Shown here: piece by piece, positions 47,040-58,535 of the stretch | Position numbering within the stretch: position 1 is the first letter of the stretch | How the letters are laid out: each line of letters begins with the position of its first letter | NCBI RefSeq assembly: GCF_030770395.1 | Contig: NZ_CP132480.1 | Coordinates: 4,041,760-4,105,759 of the forward strand | Source: Telluria beijingensis | GTDB taxonomy: Bacteria; Pseudomonadota; Gammaproteobacteria; Burkholderiales; Burkholderiaceae_D | Direction of reading: 5' to 3' | DNA: 64,000 bases | Notes under the pieces: model-generated | What the model was told of the DNA's origin: nothing | What the model saw: the letters and a program-made list of their open reading frames with translations, nothing else | Database searches by the model: none | Made by a program: the position numbers and the translations under genes

Positions 47040-47340
47040 GATTGTTCTTATTCCTTAATTTTATGGCAACAAAATCTCGACAAGCAATTGCGACCGGTAA
47101 TCACGCTGCGTGGGGAAGCCCTGCTTGCCGGGACATGGTGCGGAAGCGGTTGACAGCGCGCCGCCAACCTGCAACCATGCGGTCCATGATCTTTCCGAAA
47201 GCACATCTCATTCTTGCCTGGTGGCGCCGCTCCTAGCGCGCGGCCCCGGAAATGATGTGTATTTCAGCTAACGCCGCCTCGATTTGGGTGGCGTTCATTC
47301 TTTGACGCAGGACGATCGAGGCATCTAACAAGGAACCTCG
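47040..47340. other. Intergenic region upstream of trpS
   Basis: About 300 bases lie between the divergent fusion gene and trpS. TTGACA occurs at 47150-47155 but has no good -10 at 16-18 bases. A hairpin with arms AACGCC and GGCGTT lies near 47270-47295 in the expected trpS leader. No T-box or leader peptide is evident. Confidence 0.35.
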
Positions 47341-48372
<1,032 letters not shown>

Positions 48373-48497
48373 GGCAGGAAGCTCGGTATCGCTGGGCGAT
48401 GCCGGCAGTAGCACGCGCCGTGCCTCTGATCAAAACGGTGGCGCGGCGCTCCCGACGATGGCAAGCTGCGGGCTTGTCCATCGCCGAGGAGTGTCTC

Positions 48498-49547
48498 ATG
48501 AGCAAGGGTTTGCGCCTGACCGAACGCTGGATGCAACGGGCCCTGTGGCTCGTTGCCCTGATCTTCGCCGGCTTCCTGGTCGGCCTCGGCGGCCTGGTCG
48601 TGCAGCACCTGCGCGACGTCGAAGAACCGCTGTCGGTCGAGCAATTCATGGACCCGGCCCAGGTTGCCAGTCTGCGCACCGGGATGGAAGCAGAGCGCGA
48701 ACGGCTGGAAGCGGCGCGCACGCGCCTGGACCAGGCCAGCCAGAAGCACACGGTGGCGCAGTCGAATACGCGTTCGGCGCGTTCCACCTTCAACGATTGG
48801 CTGGCGACGCGGCAAGCCACGGCGCGGCCCGAGCAAGACCCCGAATTGATCAAGCGTACCCAGGGCCTGGAGGCCCTGGAGCGCGCTGAACGCGCCGCCC
48901 TGGCGGCGGTCGAGGCCGAGCAGCAGACGATGCTCGATGCCACCCAGGCCCACGAGCGCGTCGTCCAGCGCTGGGACGCCCTGGAAGCGCCGGCGCAGCA
49001 GGCCTTCGCCGACGAACTCGCGGCGGGCGAGCTGCGCGTCTTTCTCTATCGCCTGGCGTTGACGCTGCCGCTGCTGCTGGTCGCCGCCTGGCTGTTCAAG
49101 CACAAACGCAAGACCCGGGACTGGCCGTTCGCCTGGGGCTTCATCTTCTTTGCGCTGTTCACGTTCTTCTTCGAGCTCGTGCCCTATCTGCCGAGCTATG
49201 GCGGCTACGTGAGGTATATCGTCGGCATCATACTCACCGTGGTCGCCGGCCGCTACGCCATCGCCTGGCTGCAGGCCTACCTGGCGCGCCAGAAGCAGGC
49301 CGAGACGCTGCCAGACGCCGAACGGCGCTTGGGGCTACGCTACGACCTGGTCCAGACGCGCCTGGCCAAGGGCGTCTGCCCCGGCTGCGAGCGCGCGGTC
49401 GACCTCAAGGATGGCAAGAACGATTTCTGCCCGCACTGCGGCATCGGCCTGTTCAACCGATGCGGCAACTGCGCGACACGCAAGAATGCGTTCGCGCGCT
49501 TCTGCTTCGCGTGCGGGGCGGCGGCGAACACGACACTGGCGGACTAG
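48498..49547 (+). CDS. Membrane protein with coiled coil and double zinc ribbon
   Basis: This 349-residue protein has a TM helix at about residues 15-36, then a long periplasmic or cytoplasmic coiled coil (about 60-170, rich in Ala/Glu/Arg). Three close TM helices follow (about 183-200, 208-225, 232-250), then a C-terminal zinc-ribbon pair: CPGC and CPHC, then CGNC and CFAC. No catalytic residues are visible. AGGAG lies seven bases before the ATG. Function is unknown; zinc ribbons on membrane proteins often mediate protein contacts. Confidence 0.75.
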   Translation: MSKGLRLTERWMQRALWLVALIFAGFLVGLGGLVVQHLRDVEEPLSVEQFMDPAQVASLRTGMEAERERLEAARTRLDQASQKHTVAQSNTRSARSTFNDWLATRQATARPEQDPELIKRTQGLEALERAERAALAAVEAEQQTMLDATQAHERVVQRWDALEAPAQQAFADELAAGELRVFLYRLALTLPLLLVAAWLFKHKRKTRDWPFAWGFIFFALFTFFFELVPYLPSYGGYVRYIVGIILTVVAGRYAIAWLQAYLARQKQAETLPDAERRLGLRYDLVQTRLAKGVCPGCERAVDLKDGKNDFCPHCGIGLFNRCGNCATRKNAFARFCFACGAAANTTLAD

Positions 49548-49568
49548 GCCGCCAGTGCGTCGCCATGC

Positions 49569-50549
49569 TCAGTCGCGCAGGTCGGCCGGCACCTTGCCGC
49601 CATTGGCGGCCAGCTTGTTCATCACCTGGCGGTGCAGCCAGATATTCATCTTGGCCGAATCGCTGGTATCGCCGGTGTAGTTCAGCTCGGCCGCCAGTTC
49701 CTTGCGCGATTGCAGGCTGCTGTCCAGGCCGAGCAATTTGAGCAGGTCGACGATCGAGGTGCGCCAGTTCAGCTGCTGGCCGGCCGACTTCTGCATATCG
49801 TTCAGGATCTGCTCGACGTCGACTTGCTGGACCGCGGCCGGTGCTGCGGCCGGCGCTGCCGCTGGGGCCGCGGCTGGAGCGGCGGGCGCGGGCGCTGCCT
49901 GCGGCTGGGCTGGCGCCGCAGACGGCGCTGCTGGAGTCGTAGCCGTCGTCGCGGCAGGCGCCGCATCTTTTTTGCCTGGGAAAATTTTGTGGAAGATATT
50001 GCTCAGGATACCCACGGGACCCTCCTTTTCTGGTGATTGCTTACGGATGTTGTTGGCCATATAGCCGAGTGCGACCGCCAGCGCGGCGCCGCCGGCGGCC
50101 TTGATCAAGGTCGGATGCTCGGCATAGAAGTCGCTCATGCGATCGACAATGCCGGGATTCTGTTGTTGCGCCTTTTCTGCGATTTCTTGCACTTGCTCAG
50201 GCGAGACCTGGGCGGCCTGTTCGGGCGTCACTTGCGACGGCGTATTGCCGCCGAAGATCTTTCCCAGCGCGCCGCCTGCCACCGAGGACAGCAGGCCGCC
50301 GCCGGCGCCGCCCAGCAGGCTGTTGAGCATGCCGGCGCGCTGGTCGGGATTGCTTTGGCCAAACAGCTGGCTGACCATTTGCGGGAAGGGTGGCGTCTGG
50401 TCCGAGCGCAAGGCGCTGGCGATGCCCTGGGCGATGCTGGCGCGGGGCGCGTTCTGCGCCACCTGGTCGAAGTCGTCGGCCGCCTTGCCATTGTTGGCGA
50501 TGGCGCCGCCGATGTATTGCTGCAAAATGTTTCCTAGATCGAAAGCCAT
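49569..50549 (-). CDS. DUF3597-domain protein with YidB/DUF937-like N-terminus
   Basis: This 326-residue protein has residues 1-150 resembling YidB/DUF937 proteins (helical, Gln/Gly-rich), a hydrophobic segment near 152-168, an Ala/Pro linker (about 195-245), and a C-terminal DUF3597 domain (about 246-326). That last part reads VDVEQILNDMQKSAGQQLNWRTSIVDLLKLLGLDSSLQSRKELA then YTGDTSDSAKMNIWLHRQVM. DUF3597 is widespread and of unknown role. AGGAGATG precedes the start. Confidence 0.82.
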   Translation of the reverse strand: MAFDLGNILQQYIGGAIANNGKAADDFDQVAQNAPRASIAQGIASALRSDQTPPFPQMVSQLFGQSNPDQRAGMLNSLLGGAGGGLLSSVAGGALGKIFGGNTPSQVTPEQAAQVSPEQVQEIAEKAQQQNPGIVDRMSDFYAEHPTLIKAAGGAALAVALGYMANNIRKQSPEKEGPVGILSNIFHKIFPGKKDAAPAATTATTPAAPSAAPAQPQAAPAPAAPAAAPAAAPAAAPAAVQQVDVEQILNDMQKSAGQQLNWRTSIVDLLKLLGLDSSLQSRKELAAELNYTGDTSDSAKMNIWLHRQVMNKLAANGGKVPADLRD

Positions 50550-50708
50550 GTCATCTCCTGCGTGATGTGATACCTGTGAATGCTCAGCCTAGGGCTTTGG
50601 TATCGCTGGTTCTGTTCGGTCACGAACCGAAGGCGGACATGAAGCGCTGCCCGGCGCCGGCTCTTTGCCATATGGACATGCAAGGCGCGGGACAGGTAAG
50701 CTGTCGCC

Positions 50709-51056
50709 ATGCCTTACCTGCCGCTCGCACTCTTCCTCATCATCTACCTGTTCGCCAGCCTGGCCTGGGACATGTCGCAACTGGTCGGCGCCGCCTATCT
50801 CACCACGAGCCTGACCTGCTTCGTCGCCTACGCCATCGACAAGTCGGCGGCGCGCTCGGGCACCTGGCGCACGCCCGAATCGTCCCTGCTGGTGCTCGGC
50901 CTGGTTGGCGGCTGGCCCGGCGCACTGCTGGCCCAGCAATGGTTGCGGCACAAGAGCAGCAAGCCATCGTTCCAGCGCAAATTCCAGCTGACGGTGGCGT
51001 TGAACCTGGGCGCCTTCGCCTGGCTGGCCTGGCGCTTCGGCCAGCAGCAGGTTTGA
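50709..51056 (+). CDS. DUF1294 small membrane protein
   Basis: This 115-residue protein has three to four helices. The diagnostic run is YAIDKSAARSGTWRTPESSLLVLGLVGGWPGALLAQQWLRHKSSKPSFQRKF, the DUF1294 core. Some relatives carry a cold-shock domain at the N-terminus; this one does not. Function is unknown. It may be co-transcribed with the GDPD gene 22 bases downstream. Confidence 0.85.
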   Translation: MPYLPLALFLIIYLFASLAWDMSQLVGAAYLTTSLTCFVAYAIDKSAARSGTWRTPESSLLVLGLVGGWPGALLAQQWLRHKSSKPSFQRKFQLTVALNLGAFAWLAWRFGQQQV

Positions 51057-51078
51057 TTCGACCTGAAAGGACATCCCG

Positions 51079-51837
51079 ATGTGGCCCTATCCCCGCGTCC
51101 TTGCCCACCGTGGCGGTGGCACCCTGGCTCCTGAAAACACGTTCGCGGCGCTGCGCTGCGGCATGGACCACGGCTACCGGGCGATCGAGTTCGACGTCAT
51201 GCTGGCGCGCGATGGCGTGCCGGTCGTGATCCACGACCAGAACCTGAAGAGAAGGCTGGGGGGCGTGGGGCTGGTCACCGACTACGACGCGGCCGAGCTT
51301 GTGCAGATGGATGTCGGCAGCTGGTTCAAGCCGCAGTTTGCCGGCGAGCCGATTCCGGACGGCGCCGAGTTCGTGCGCGCCTGCAAGGCGGCCGGGGTCT
51401 GGATGAATATCGAGATCAAGCCCGCGCGTGGCCACGATCGCGCCACCGGCACGGCCGTCGCGCGGCTGGCCGCCGACATCTTTGCCGATGAAATCGCGGC
51501 CGGCGAGATGGCGCGGGTGCCCTTGTTATCGTCGTTCAGGGAGGACTCCCTGGACGCCGCCCGCGCGGCAGCCCCGGATGTGCCCCGCGGCCTGCTGTTC
51601 GAACGCGGCGCCTTGCCGGCCGACTGGGAAAAGCGGGCCCGCGCGGTCGGCGCGAGCGCCATCCATACGCACTACGAGAGTCTCGATGCGGCCCTGGCGC
51701 GCGCCATCAAGGCCGCCGGCTTCGGCCTGTTCTGCTACACCGTCAACGATCCGAACGATGCCCGCACCTTGCTGGACTGGGGCGTGGATGCCTTCTGCAC
51801 CGACCGCATCGACCTGATCGGGCCGTCGTTCGCCTGA
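51079..51837 (+). CDS. ugpQ: Glycerophosphodiester phosphodiesterase
   Basis: This 252-residue cytoplasmic enzyme hydrolyses glycerophosphodiesters to sn-glycerol 3-phosphate and an alcohol. It has HRGGGTLAPENTF with the catalytic His, IEFDV and VVIHDQNLKR with metal ligands and the second His, then NIEIKP, and a conserved end VDAFCTDRIDLIG. It lacks a signal peptide, so it matches UgpQ rather than periplasmic GlpQ. GAAAGG lies before the ATG. Confidence 0.9.
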   Translation: MWPYPRVLAHRGGGTLAPENTFAALRCGMDHGYRAIEFDVMLARDGVPVVIHDQNLKRRLGGVGLVTDYDAAELVQMDVGSWFKPQFAGEPIPDGAEFVRACKAAGVWMNIEIKPARGHDRATGTAVARLAADIFADEIAAGEMARVPLLSSFREDSLDAARAAAPDVPRGLLFERGALPADWEKRARAVGASAIHTHYESLDAALARAIKAAGFGLFCYTVNDPNDARTLLDWGVDAFCTDRIDLIGPSFA

Positions 51838-51937
51838 GCCCGTGGGTTGGCATCAGGCAATATATTTTTCAGACGGGCTCAAGGATGGCTGCCGAAAGAC
51901 GTTAAGTACTGACGATCTCTTTCAAGCAGCAGCGAGC

Positions 51938-52153
51938 ATGGCACCCCTGAGCACGATACCTTTCCCGACCACCGGCGGCACGCACGACGCCACAAGCCAC
52001 TGGCTCGACCTCATCACCCAGTCGGTGCAGCCCGCCGTCCGCAGGCAGGCAGTGGACCGCGCGGCCCGGGCCCGCATCCTCGAGCAGGCCGCCGCCAGCA
52101 TGCTGGCCCCGGTCGCGCGCCAGCCGCGTGCGGTGTCCGACCTGTTGCGCTGA
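51938..52153 (+). CDS. Possible small protein, unknown
   Basis: A 71-residue open frame sits in the gap between the GDPD gene and alaS. It contains a basic helix (RRQAVDRAARARILEQAAASMLAP) and resembles no family I know. There is no clear ribosome binding site. The frame extends upstream to 51842, but that part looks non-coding. It could be a spurious frame. Confidence 0.35.
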   Translation: MAPLSTIPFPTTGGTHDATSHWLDLITQSVQPAVRRQAVDRAARARILEQAAASMLAPVARQPRAVSDLLR

Positions 52154-52216
52154 CAATACTGTTGCAGGGCGGGGTGTCAATATCGGCGCGCCCGATATTC
52201 GCCTTGGCAGCTAGGC

Positions 52217-52222
52217 TATAAT
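52217..52222 (+). promoter_or_regulatory. Consensus -10 hexamer of the alaS promoter
   Basis: TATAAT lies 46 bases before the alaS ATG. The region 15-18 bases upstream has no strong -35, so the promoter is judged only by the -10. Confidence 0.45.
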
Positions 52223-52267
52223 CGTTTCTTTATATGGCAAGCTGCCCCATTCCGCCCTCCAACAGAC

Positions 52268-54877
<2,610 letters not shown>

Positions 54878-54924
54878 TGTTTCAATGAGTACCGGCAGCC
54901 GCATGGCTGCCGGGCGCTGCCGAA

Positions 54925-54960
54925 GGGCGGCATCCCGGGCGATCGGGATGCCGCCCTTGT
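54925..54960. terminator. Hairpin terminator after alaS
   Basis: GGGCGGCATCCC (54925-54936) pairs with GGGATGCCGCCC (54945-54956) across an eight-base loop, followed by TTGT. A second smaller hairpin precedes it. It separates alaS from the convergent PEP-CTERM gene. Confidence 0.75.
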
Positions 54961-54974
54961 CGTTCCAGGGTGTG

Positions 54975-55604
54975 TCAGCGCATGGCGCGACGGCGACGGA
55001 CGAGCGCCGCCATGCCGAGCGCGAGCAGGGCCAGGGAGCCTGGCTCCGGCACGGCGGCGGCGACATCGACGCTGTCGATCCGCAGGCCGGCCACGGTGAA
55101 GTTGCCGATTTCAATGCCCATCGCGCCGTCCAGGCTGGTGAACGGCCCCTGGTTCCACAACACGTTCTGGTTGTCGTAGTAGAAATTGCTGTTGGCATCG
55201 CCCTGGAATGCGAACTCGAGCAGGTATTGCTTGCCCGGGTCGAGGACAATGCCGGCCAGCGCATAATCGATCCAGTCGCGGCCATTCGTCGTCACATTTG
55301 AACCGCCGCTGGCGAGGCTGGACAGGCGCGTCAGCGTGACGCTCGACATCGAGATTTCGTACAGGCCGAACGTCAGGTCGATGCCGGTCAGGTCGTGCAG
55401 CAGGCCGACGCTCGTGACCGCCTGGCGCGAGTCGACGCCGAAGGTAATGCCACGGCCCATCCACCAGCTGTCGTTCCCGGCCGAGTATTCACTGCCGACG
55501 GTATCGTTGGGCGGCACGAAGATCACCGTTGCAGCGGCGGCGCCGCCGGCGCCCAGTGCGCAGGCGGCGCTCAGGATGACTGCTTGAACAAGTTTAGCGA
55601 ACAT
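54975..55604 (-). CDS. PEP-CTERM sorting domain protein
   Basis: This 209-residue secreted protein has a signal peptide (residues 1-25, AAA cleavage) and a beta-rich body. The C-terminal sorting signal has a VPEPG motif, a hydrophobic helix SLALLALGMAALV and the basic end RRRRAMR. An exosortase (EpsH) elsewhere in the genome should cut at PEP and move it to the exopolysaccharide or surface. The body has no recognised domain. GGAG lies six bases before the ATG. A sigma-54-type promoter precedes it. Confidence 0.9.
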   Translation of the reverse strand: MFAKLVQAVILSAACALGAGGAAAATVIFVPPNDTVGSEYSAGNDSWWMGRGITFGVDSRQAVTSVGLLHDLTGIDLTFGLYEISMSSVTLTRLSSLASGGSNVTTNGRDWIDYALAGIVLDPGKQYLLEFAFQGDANSNFYYDNQNVLWNQGPFTSLDGAMGIEIGNFTVAGLRIDSVDVAAAVPEPGSLALLALGMAALVRRRRAMR

Positions 55605-55637
55605 GGTTGTCTCCGTTATTGTAGGAGCAGGCTGCCA

Positions 55638-55653
55638 TGCAAGACCCATACCA
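55638..55653 (-). promoter_or_regulatory. Sigma-54-type (-24/-12) promoter of the PEP-CTERM gene
   Basis: The minus strand reads TGGTATGGGTCTTGCA. GG and GC are separated by exactly ten bases, as required for RpoN recognition, and TTGCA matches the -12 consensus. The leader would be about 20 nt, ending in the GGAG ribosome site. PEP-CTERM genes of betaproteobacteria are known to be controlled by the RpoN-dependent PrsK/PrsR system. Confidence 0.6.
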
Positions 55654-56084
55654 ATCTTGTCAATCCGTTCATAATCAATGACTTGATCCACAGTGATTGG
55701 AAACGTTTCCCATCGCTGTCAATTTTTTCGACAGGGTGCGGATAACCGGCCCCAAAGTGAGTCCCCGCTCCTGCTCGCAGCGGGAGTGGCCGCTGCCGGA
55801 AGCCGGGCATAGGCTAGGGGCAGGAGAGTATGCGAGTGTGGTCGCTCCGTCTATTGTGTGCCCCATTTCGGACCGCATATGCTAGGCATGCCGCACTGTG
55901 ATGGTGCCGTTTGGTAATCATCCTGACCACACTCGATGCTGATTGGTCAAGCTTTTCACAATGGGTTGCGGTCTTGCAACAATGTGTGACTATTTTGGTG
56001 CGGTGCGTCATACTCTTCAAATTGGAGTAGTATGAGATGCAGTTGGCCGACCTCGAAGGCCAGTTTATTGAAGGCAGGCAAGCG
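55654..56084. other. Intergenic region between PEP-CTERM and TusA-like genes
   Basis: About 430 bases hold no gene I can support. The region should contain an enhancer site if the sigma-54 promoter is real, but I cannot identify one. A short frame from 56037 runs into the TusA-like gene and is not needed for it. Confidence 0.35.
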
Positions 56085-56342
56085 ATGAGCGACATCACCT
56101 TAGATATCGACACTATGGAATTCCAGAGAGACCTGGATGCGCGTGGGCTGAATTGTCCGCTGCCCATCCTCAAGGCCAAGAAGGCCCTCGCAGAGATGGA
56201 AACCGGCCAGGTGCTGCGCATCGTCGCCACCGATACCGGTTCCGTGCGTGACTTCCAGGCCTTTGCCAAGCAGACCGGGAATGCGCTCCTGGCCCACACT
56301 CACGAGAACGGTGAGTTCACGTTCCTGATGCGTCGCAAATAA
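56085..56342 (+). CDS. TusA-family sulfur carrier
   Basis: This 85-residue protein has the SirA/TusA fold, with the invariant Cys in LNCPLPILKAKKAL and the end HENGEFTFLMRRK. TusA proteins pass persulfide sulfur to partners in tRNA thiolation or sulfur oxidation in the cytoplasm. The start at 56085 gives the usual length; the ATG at 56115 is possible. Two hairpins follow the stop. Confidence 0.88.
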   Translation: MSDITLDIDTMEFQRDLDARGLNCPLPILKAKKALAEMETGQVLRIVATDTGSVRDFQAFAKQTGNALLAHTHENGEFTFLMRRK

Positions 56343-56348
56343 TGCGGT

Positions 56349-56407
56349 CGGTTGCAGATCATGCTGCAACCGCGTGCGTCATCCTGGACGGGGCATTCGG
56401 CCCCGTC
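56349..56407 (+). terminator. Two tandem hairpins after the TusA-like gene
   Basis: CGGTTGCAG/CTGCAACCG (56349-56372) and GACGGGGC/GCCCCGTC (56387-56407) are perfect stems of 9 and 8 bp. The T run is missing, so termination is only likely. Confidence 0.45.
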
Positions 56408-56465
56408 CGCTCCCCTTGTACGTAGCGAGATGCCCGTTTTAGGCGTTTTCCTCTAACTAAAAATC

Positions 56466-56513
56466 GCACGATCGTGCTTTAATTTGGCCCGTTGCTTCGA
56501 TTTCTCTTATAAT
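56466..56513 (+). promoter_or_regulatory. Promoter and palindromic operator of etfBA
   Basis: A perfect 12-base palindrome GCACGATCGTGC (56466-56477) ends six bases before a -35 element TTGGCC (56484-56489). After 18 bases TATAAT follows (56508-56513). The palindrome position fits a regulator of the TetR or GntR type acting on electron-transfer/fatty-acid oxidation genes; the regulator is not identified. Confidence 0.6.
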
Positions 56514-56557
56514 CTGGGCCACAGTTCTGTCATCCATTCCATTTTTAAAGGCACCCT

Positions 56558-57307
56558 ATGAAAGTCCTGGTACCCGTCAAACGCGTGGTCGACTACAACG
56601 TCAAGGTTCGCGTCAAGTCCGACAATAGCGGCGTCGATGTCGCCAACGTCAAGATGTCGATGAACCCGTTCGACGAGATCGCGCTGGAAGAGGCGACCCG
56701 CCTGAAAGAAGGCGGCAAGGTCACCGAAGTGGTGGCGGTCTCGGTGGGCGTGGCCCAGTGCCAGGAAACCCTGCGTACCGGCATGGCGATCGGCGCCGAC
56801 CGCGGCATCCTGGTGGAAACCGCCGGCGACACCGAGCCGCTGGCCGTGGCCAAGATCGTCAAGGCGCTGGCCGACAAGGAACAGCCGCAGCTGATCATCC
56901 TGGGCAAGCAGGCGATCGACGACGATTCGAACCAGACCGGCCAGATGCTGGCTGCGCTGCTGGGCTGGCCGCAAGCCACCTTCGCCTCGAAAGTCGTGCT
57001 GGAAGACGGCAAAGTCACCGTGACGCGCGAAGTCGACGGCGGCCTGGAAACCGTCGCCCTGACCCTGCCAGCGATCATCACCACTGACCTGCGCCTGAAC
57101 GAGCCGCGCTACGTCACGCTGCCGAACATCATGAAGGCGAAGAAGAAGCCACTCGAGACCGTCAAGCCGGAAGATCTGGGCGTGGACGTGACGCCGCGCC
57201 TGAAGACCCTGAAGGTCGTCGAGCCGGCCAAGCGCTCGGCCGGCGTCAAGGTGCCGGACGTGGCGACCCTGGTGCAGAAGCTGCGCACCGAAGCCAAGGT
57301 CATCTAA
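56558..57307 (+). CDS. etfB: Electron transfer flavoprotein, beta subunit
   Basis: This 249-residue protein forms, with EtfA, the dimer that takes electrons from acyl-CoA dehydrogenases to ETF-ubiquinone oxidoreductase. The AMP-binding and family segments include [57 protein letters not shown] and the signature [12 protein letters not shown]...[16 protein letters not shown]. It lies 34 bases before etfA. AAAGG precedes the ATG. Confidence 0.96.
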   Translation: MKVLVPVKRVVDYNVKVRVKSDNSGVDVANVKMSMNPFDEIALEEATRLKEGGKVTEVVAVSVGVAQCQETLRTGMAIGADRGILVETAGDTEPLAVAKIVKALADKEQPQLIILGKQAIDDDSNQTGQMLAALLGWPQATFASKVVLEDGKVTVTREVDGGLETVALTLPAIITTDLRLNEPRYVTLPNIMKAKKKPLETVKPEDLGVDVTPRLKTLKVVEPAKRSAGVKVPDVATLVQKLRTEAKVI

Positions 57308-57341
57308 GCCGTTCGCTCGTAAAACATTCATAGGAATCAAC

Positions 57342-58271
57342 ATGGTCGCATTAGTCATTGCTGAACACGACAACGGCTCCCTGAAGGGCGCTACCCACCA
57401 CACCGTGACCGCGGCCGCCCAGTGCGGCGGCGACGTGCACATCCTGGTCGCCGGTTCGAACTGCGGCGCCGCCGCCGAAGCCGCCGCGCAAATCGCCGGC
57501 GTGTCGAAAGTGCTGGTCGCCGACGCGCCGCACTTCGCCGACGGCCTGGCCGAGAACGTGGCCGAGCAGATCCTGGCCATCGCCAGCGAGTACTCGCACA
57601 TCCTGGCCCCGGCCACCGCCTACGGCAAGAACATCCTGCCGCGCGTCGCCGCCAAGCTGGACGTGGCGCAGATTTCCGAGATCACCAAGGTCGATTCGCC
57701 CGACACCTTCGAGCGTCCGATCTACGCCGGCAACGCCATCGCCACCGTGCAATCCGGCGACAAGGTGAAAGTCATCACCGTGCGCGGCACTGCCTTCGAC
57801 TCGGCAGCGGGTGGCGGTTCGGCCGCCATCGAGACCGTGACCGCGGTCGCCGACTCGGGCACCTCCACTTTTGTCGGTCGCGAACTGGCCAAGTCGGACC
57901 GTCCGGAACTGACCGCCGCCAAGGTGATCGTCTCGGGTGGCCGCGGCATCGGCTCGGCCGACAACTTCAAGATCCTGGAACCGCTGGCCGACAAGCTGGG
58001 CGCGGCAATGGGCGCCTCGCGCGCCGCGGTCGATGCCGGCTTCGTGCCGAACGACTGGCAGGTAGGCCAGACCGGCAAGATCGTCGCCCCGACCCTGTAC
58101 ATCGCGGTCGGTATCTCGGGCGCGATCCAGCATTTGGCCGGCATGAAGGATTCGAAGACCATCGTCGCCATCAACAAGGATCCGGAAGCGCCGATCTTCT
58201 CGGTCGCCGACTATGGCTTGGTGGGCGACCTGTTCGAGGTCGTGCCGGAGCTGGTCAAGGAACTGGGTTAA
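57342..58271 (+). CDS. etfA: Electron transfer flavoprotein, alpha subunit
   Basis: This 309-residue FAD-binding partner of EtfB has the FAD site at residues of about 195-300, containing [37 protein letters not shown] and the signature [34 protein letters not shown]. It is co-transcribed with etfB. The acyl-CoA dehydrogenase gene follows after 264 bases that include a REP pair. Confidence 0.96.
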   Translation: MVALVIAEHDNGSLKGATHHTVTAAAQCGGDVHILVAGSNCGAAAEAAAQIAGVSKVLVADAPHFADGLAENVAEQILAIASEYSHILAPATAYGKNILPRVAAKLDVAQISEITKVDSPDTFERPIYAGNAIATVQSGDKVKVITVRGTAFDSAAGGGSAAIETVTAVADSGTSTFVGRELAKSDRPELTAAKVIVSGGRGIGSADNFKILEPLADKLGAAMGASRAAVDAGFVPNDWQVGQTGKIVAPTLYIAVGISGAIQHLAGMKDSKTIVAINKDPEAPIFSVADYGLVGDLFEVVPELVKELG

Positions 58272-58330
58272 TTGTCGACAGGGCAGAGCATGCGACCCCG
58301 CAGTGCCAGCCCTGTCAACGTACCTCAAGA

Positions 58331-58435
58331 CGTCGTTCCCGCGCAGGCGGGAACCCAGGTTTTCATGCGCTGCCGTATCGGCATGCGTTCGTGGTTGCTC
58401 AACGAACTGAGGTTTCCGCCTGCGCGGGAACGACG
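58331..58435. repeat. REP-like inverted pair between etfA and acyl-CoA dehydrogenase gene
   Basis: Copies at 58331-58355 and 58411-58435 carry the same 25-base motif as the pair at 11.7-11.8 kb, with one or two base changes. Their order is reversed: here the CGTCGTTCCC end comes first. The pair lies between two co-directional genes and may attenuate read-through from etfBA. Confidence 0.85.
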
Positions 58436-58535
58436 TTCGGGGGTACATGGCCATCATTGAAACAATGGGTTCTCCACCGCTGCAGGGGCGGCGTTTTTTT
58501 ATTCAGCATTCAGGAAGCACAAGAGGAGACAACAG

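Noticed and set aside
47150..47155. TTGACA as -35 of a trpS promoter
   Set aside because: No -10-like hexamer occurs 16-18 bases downstream.
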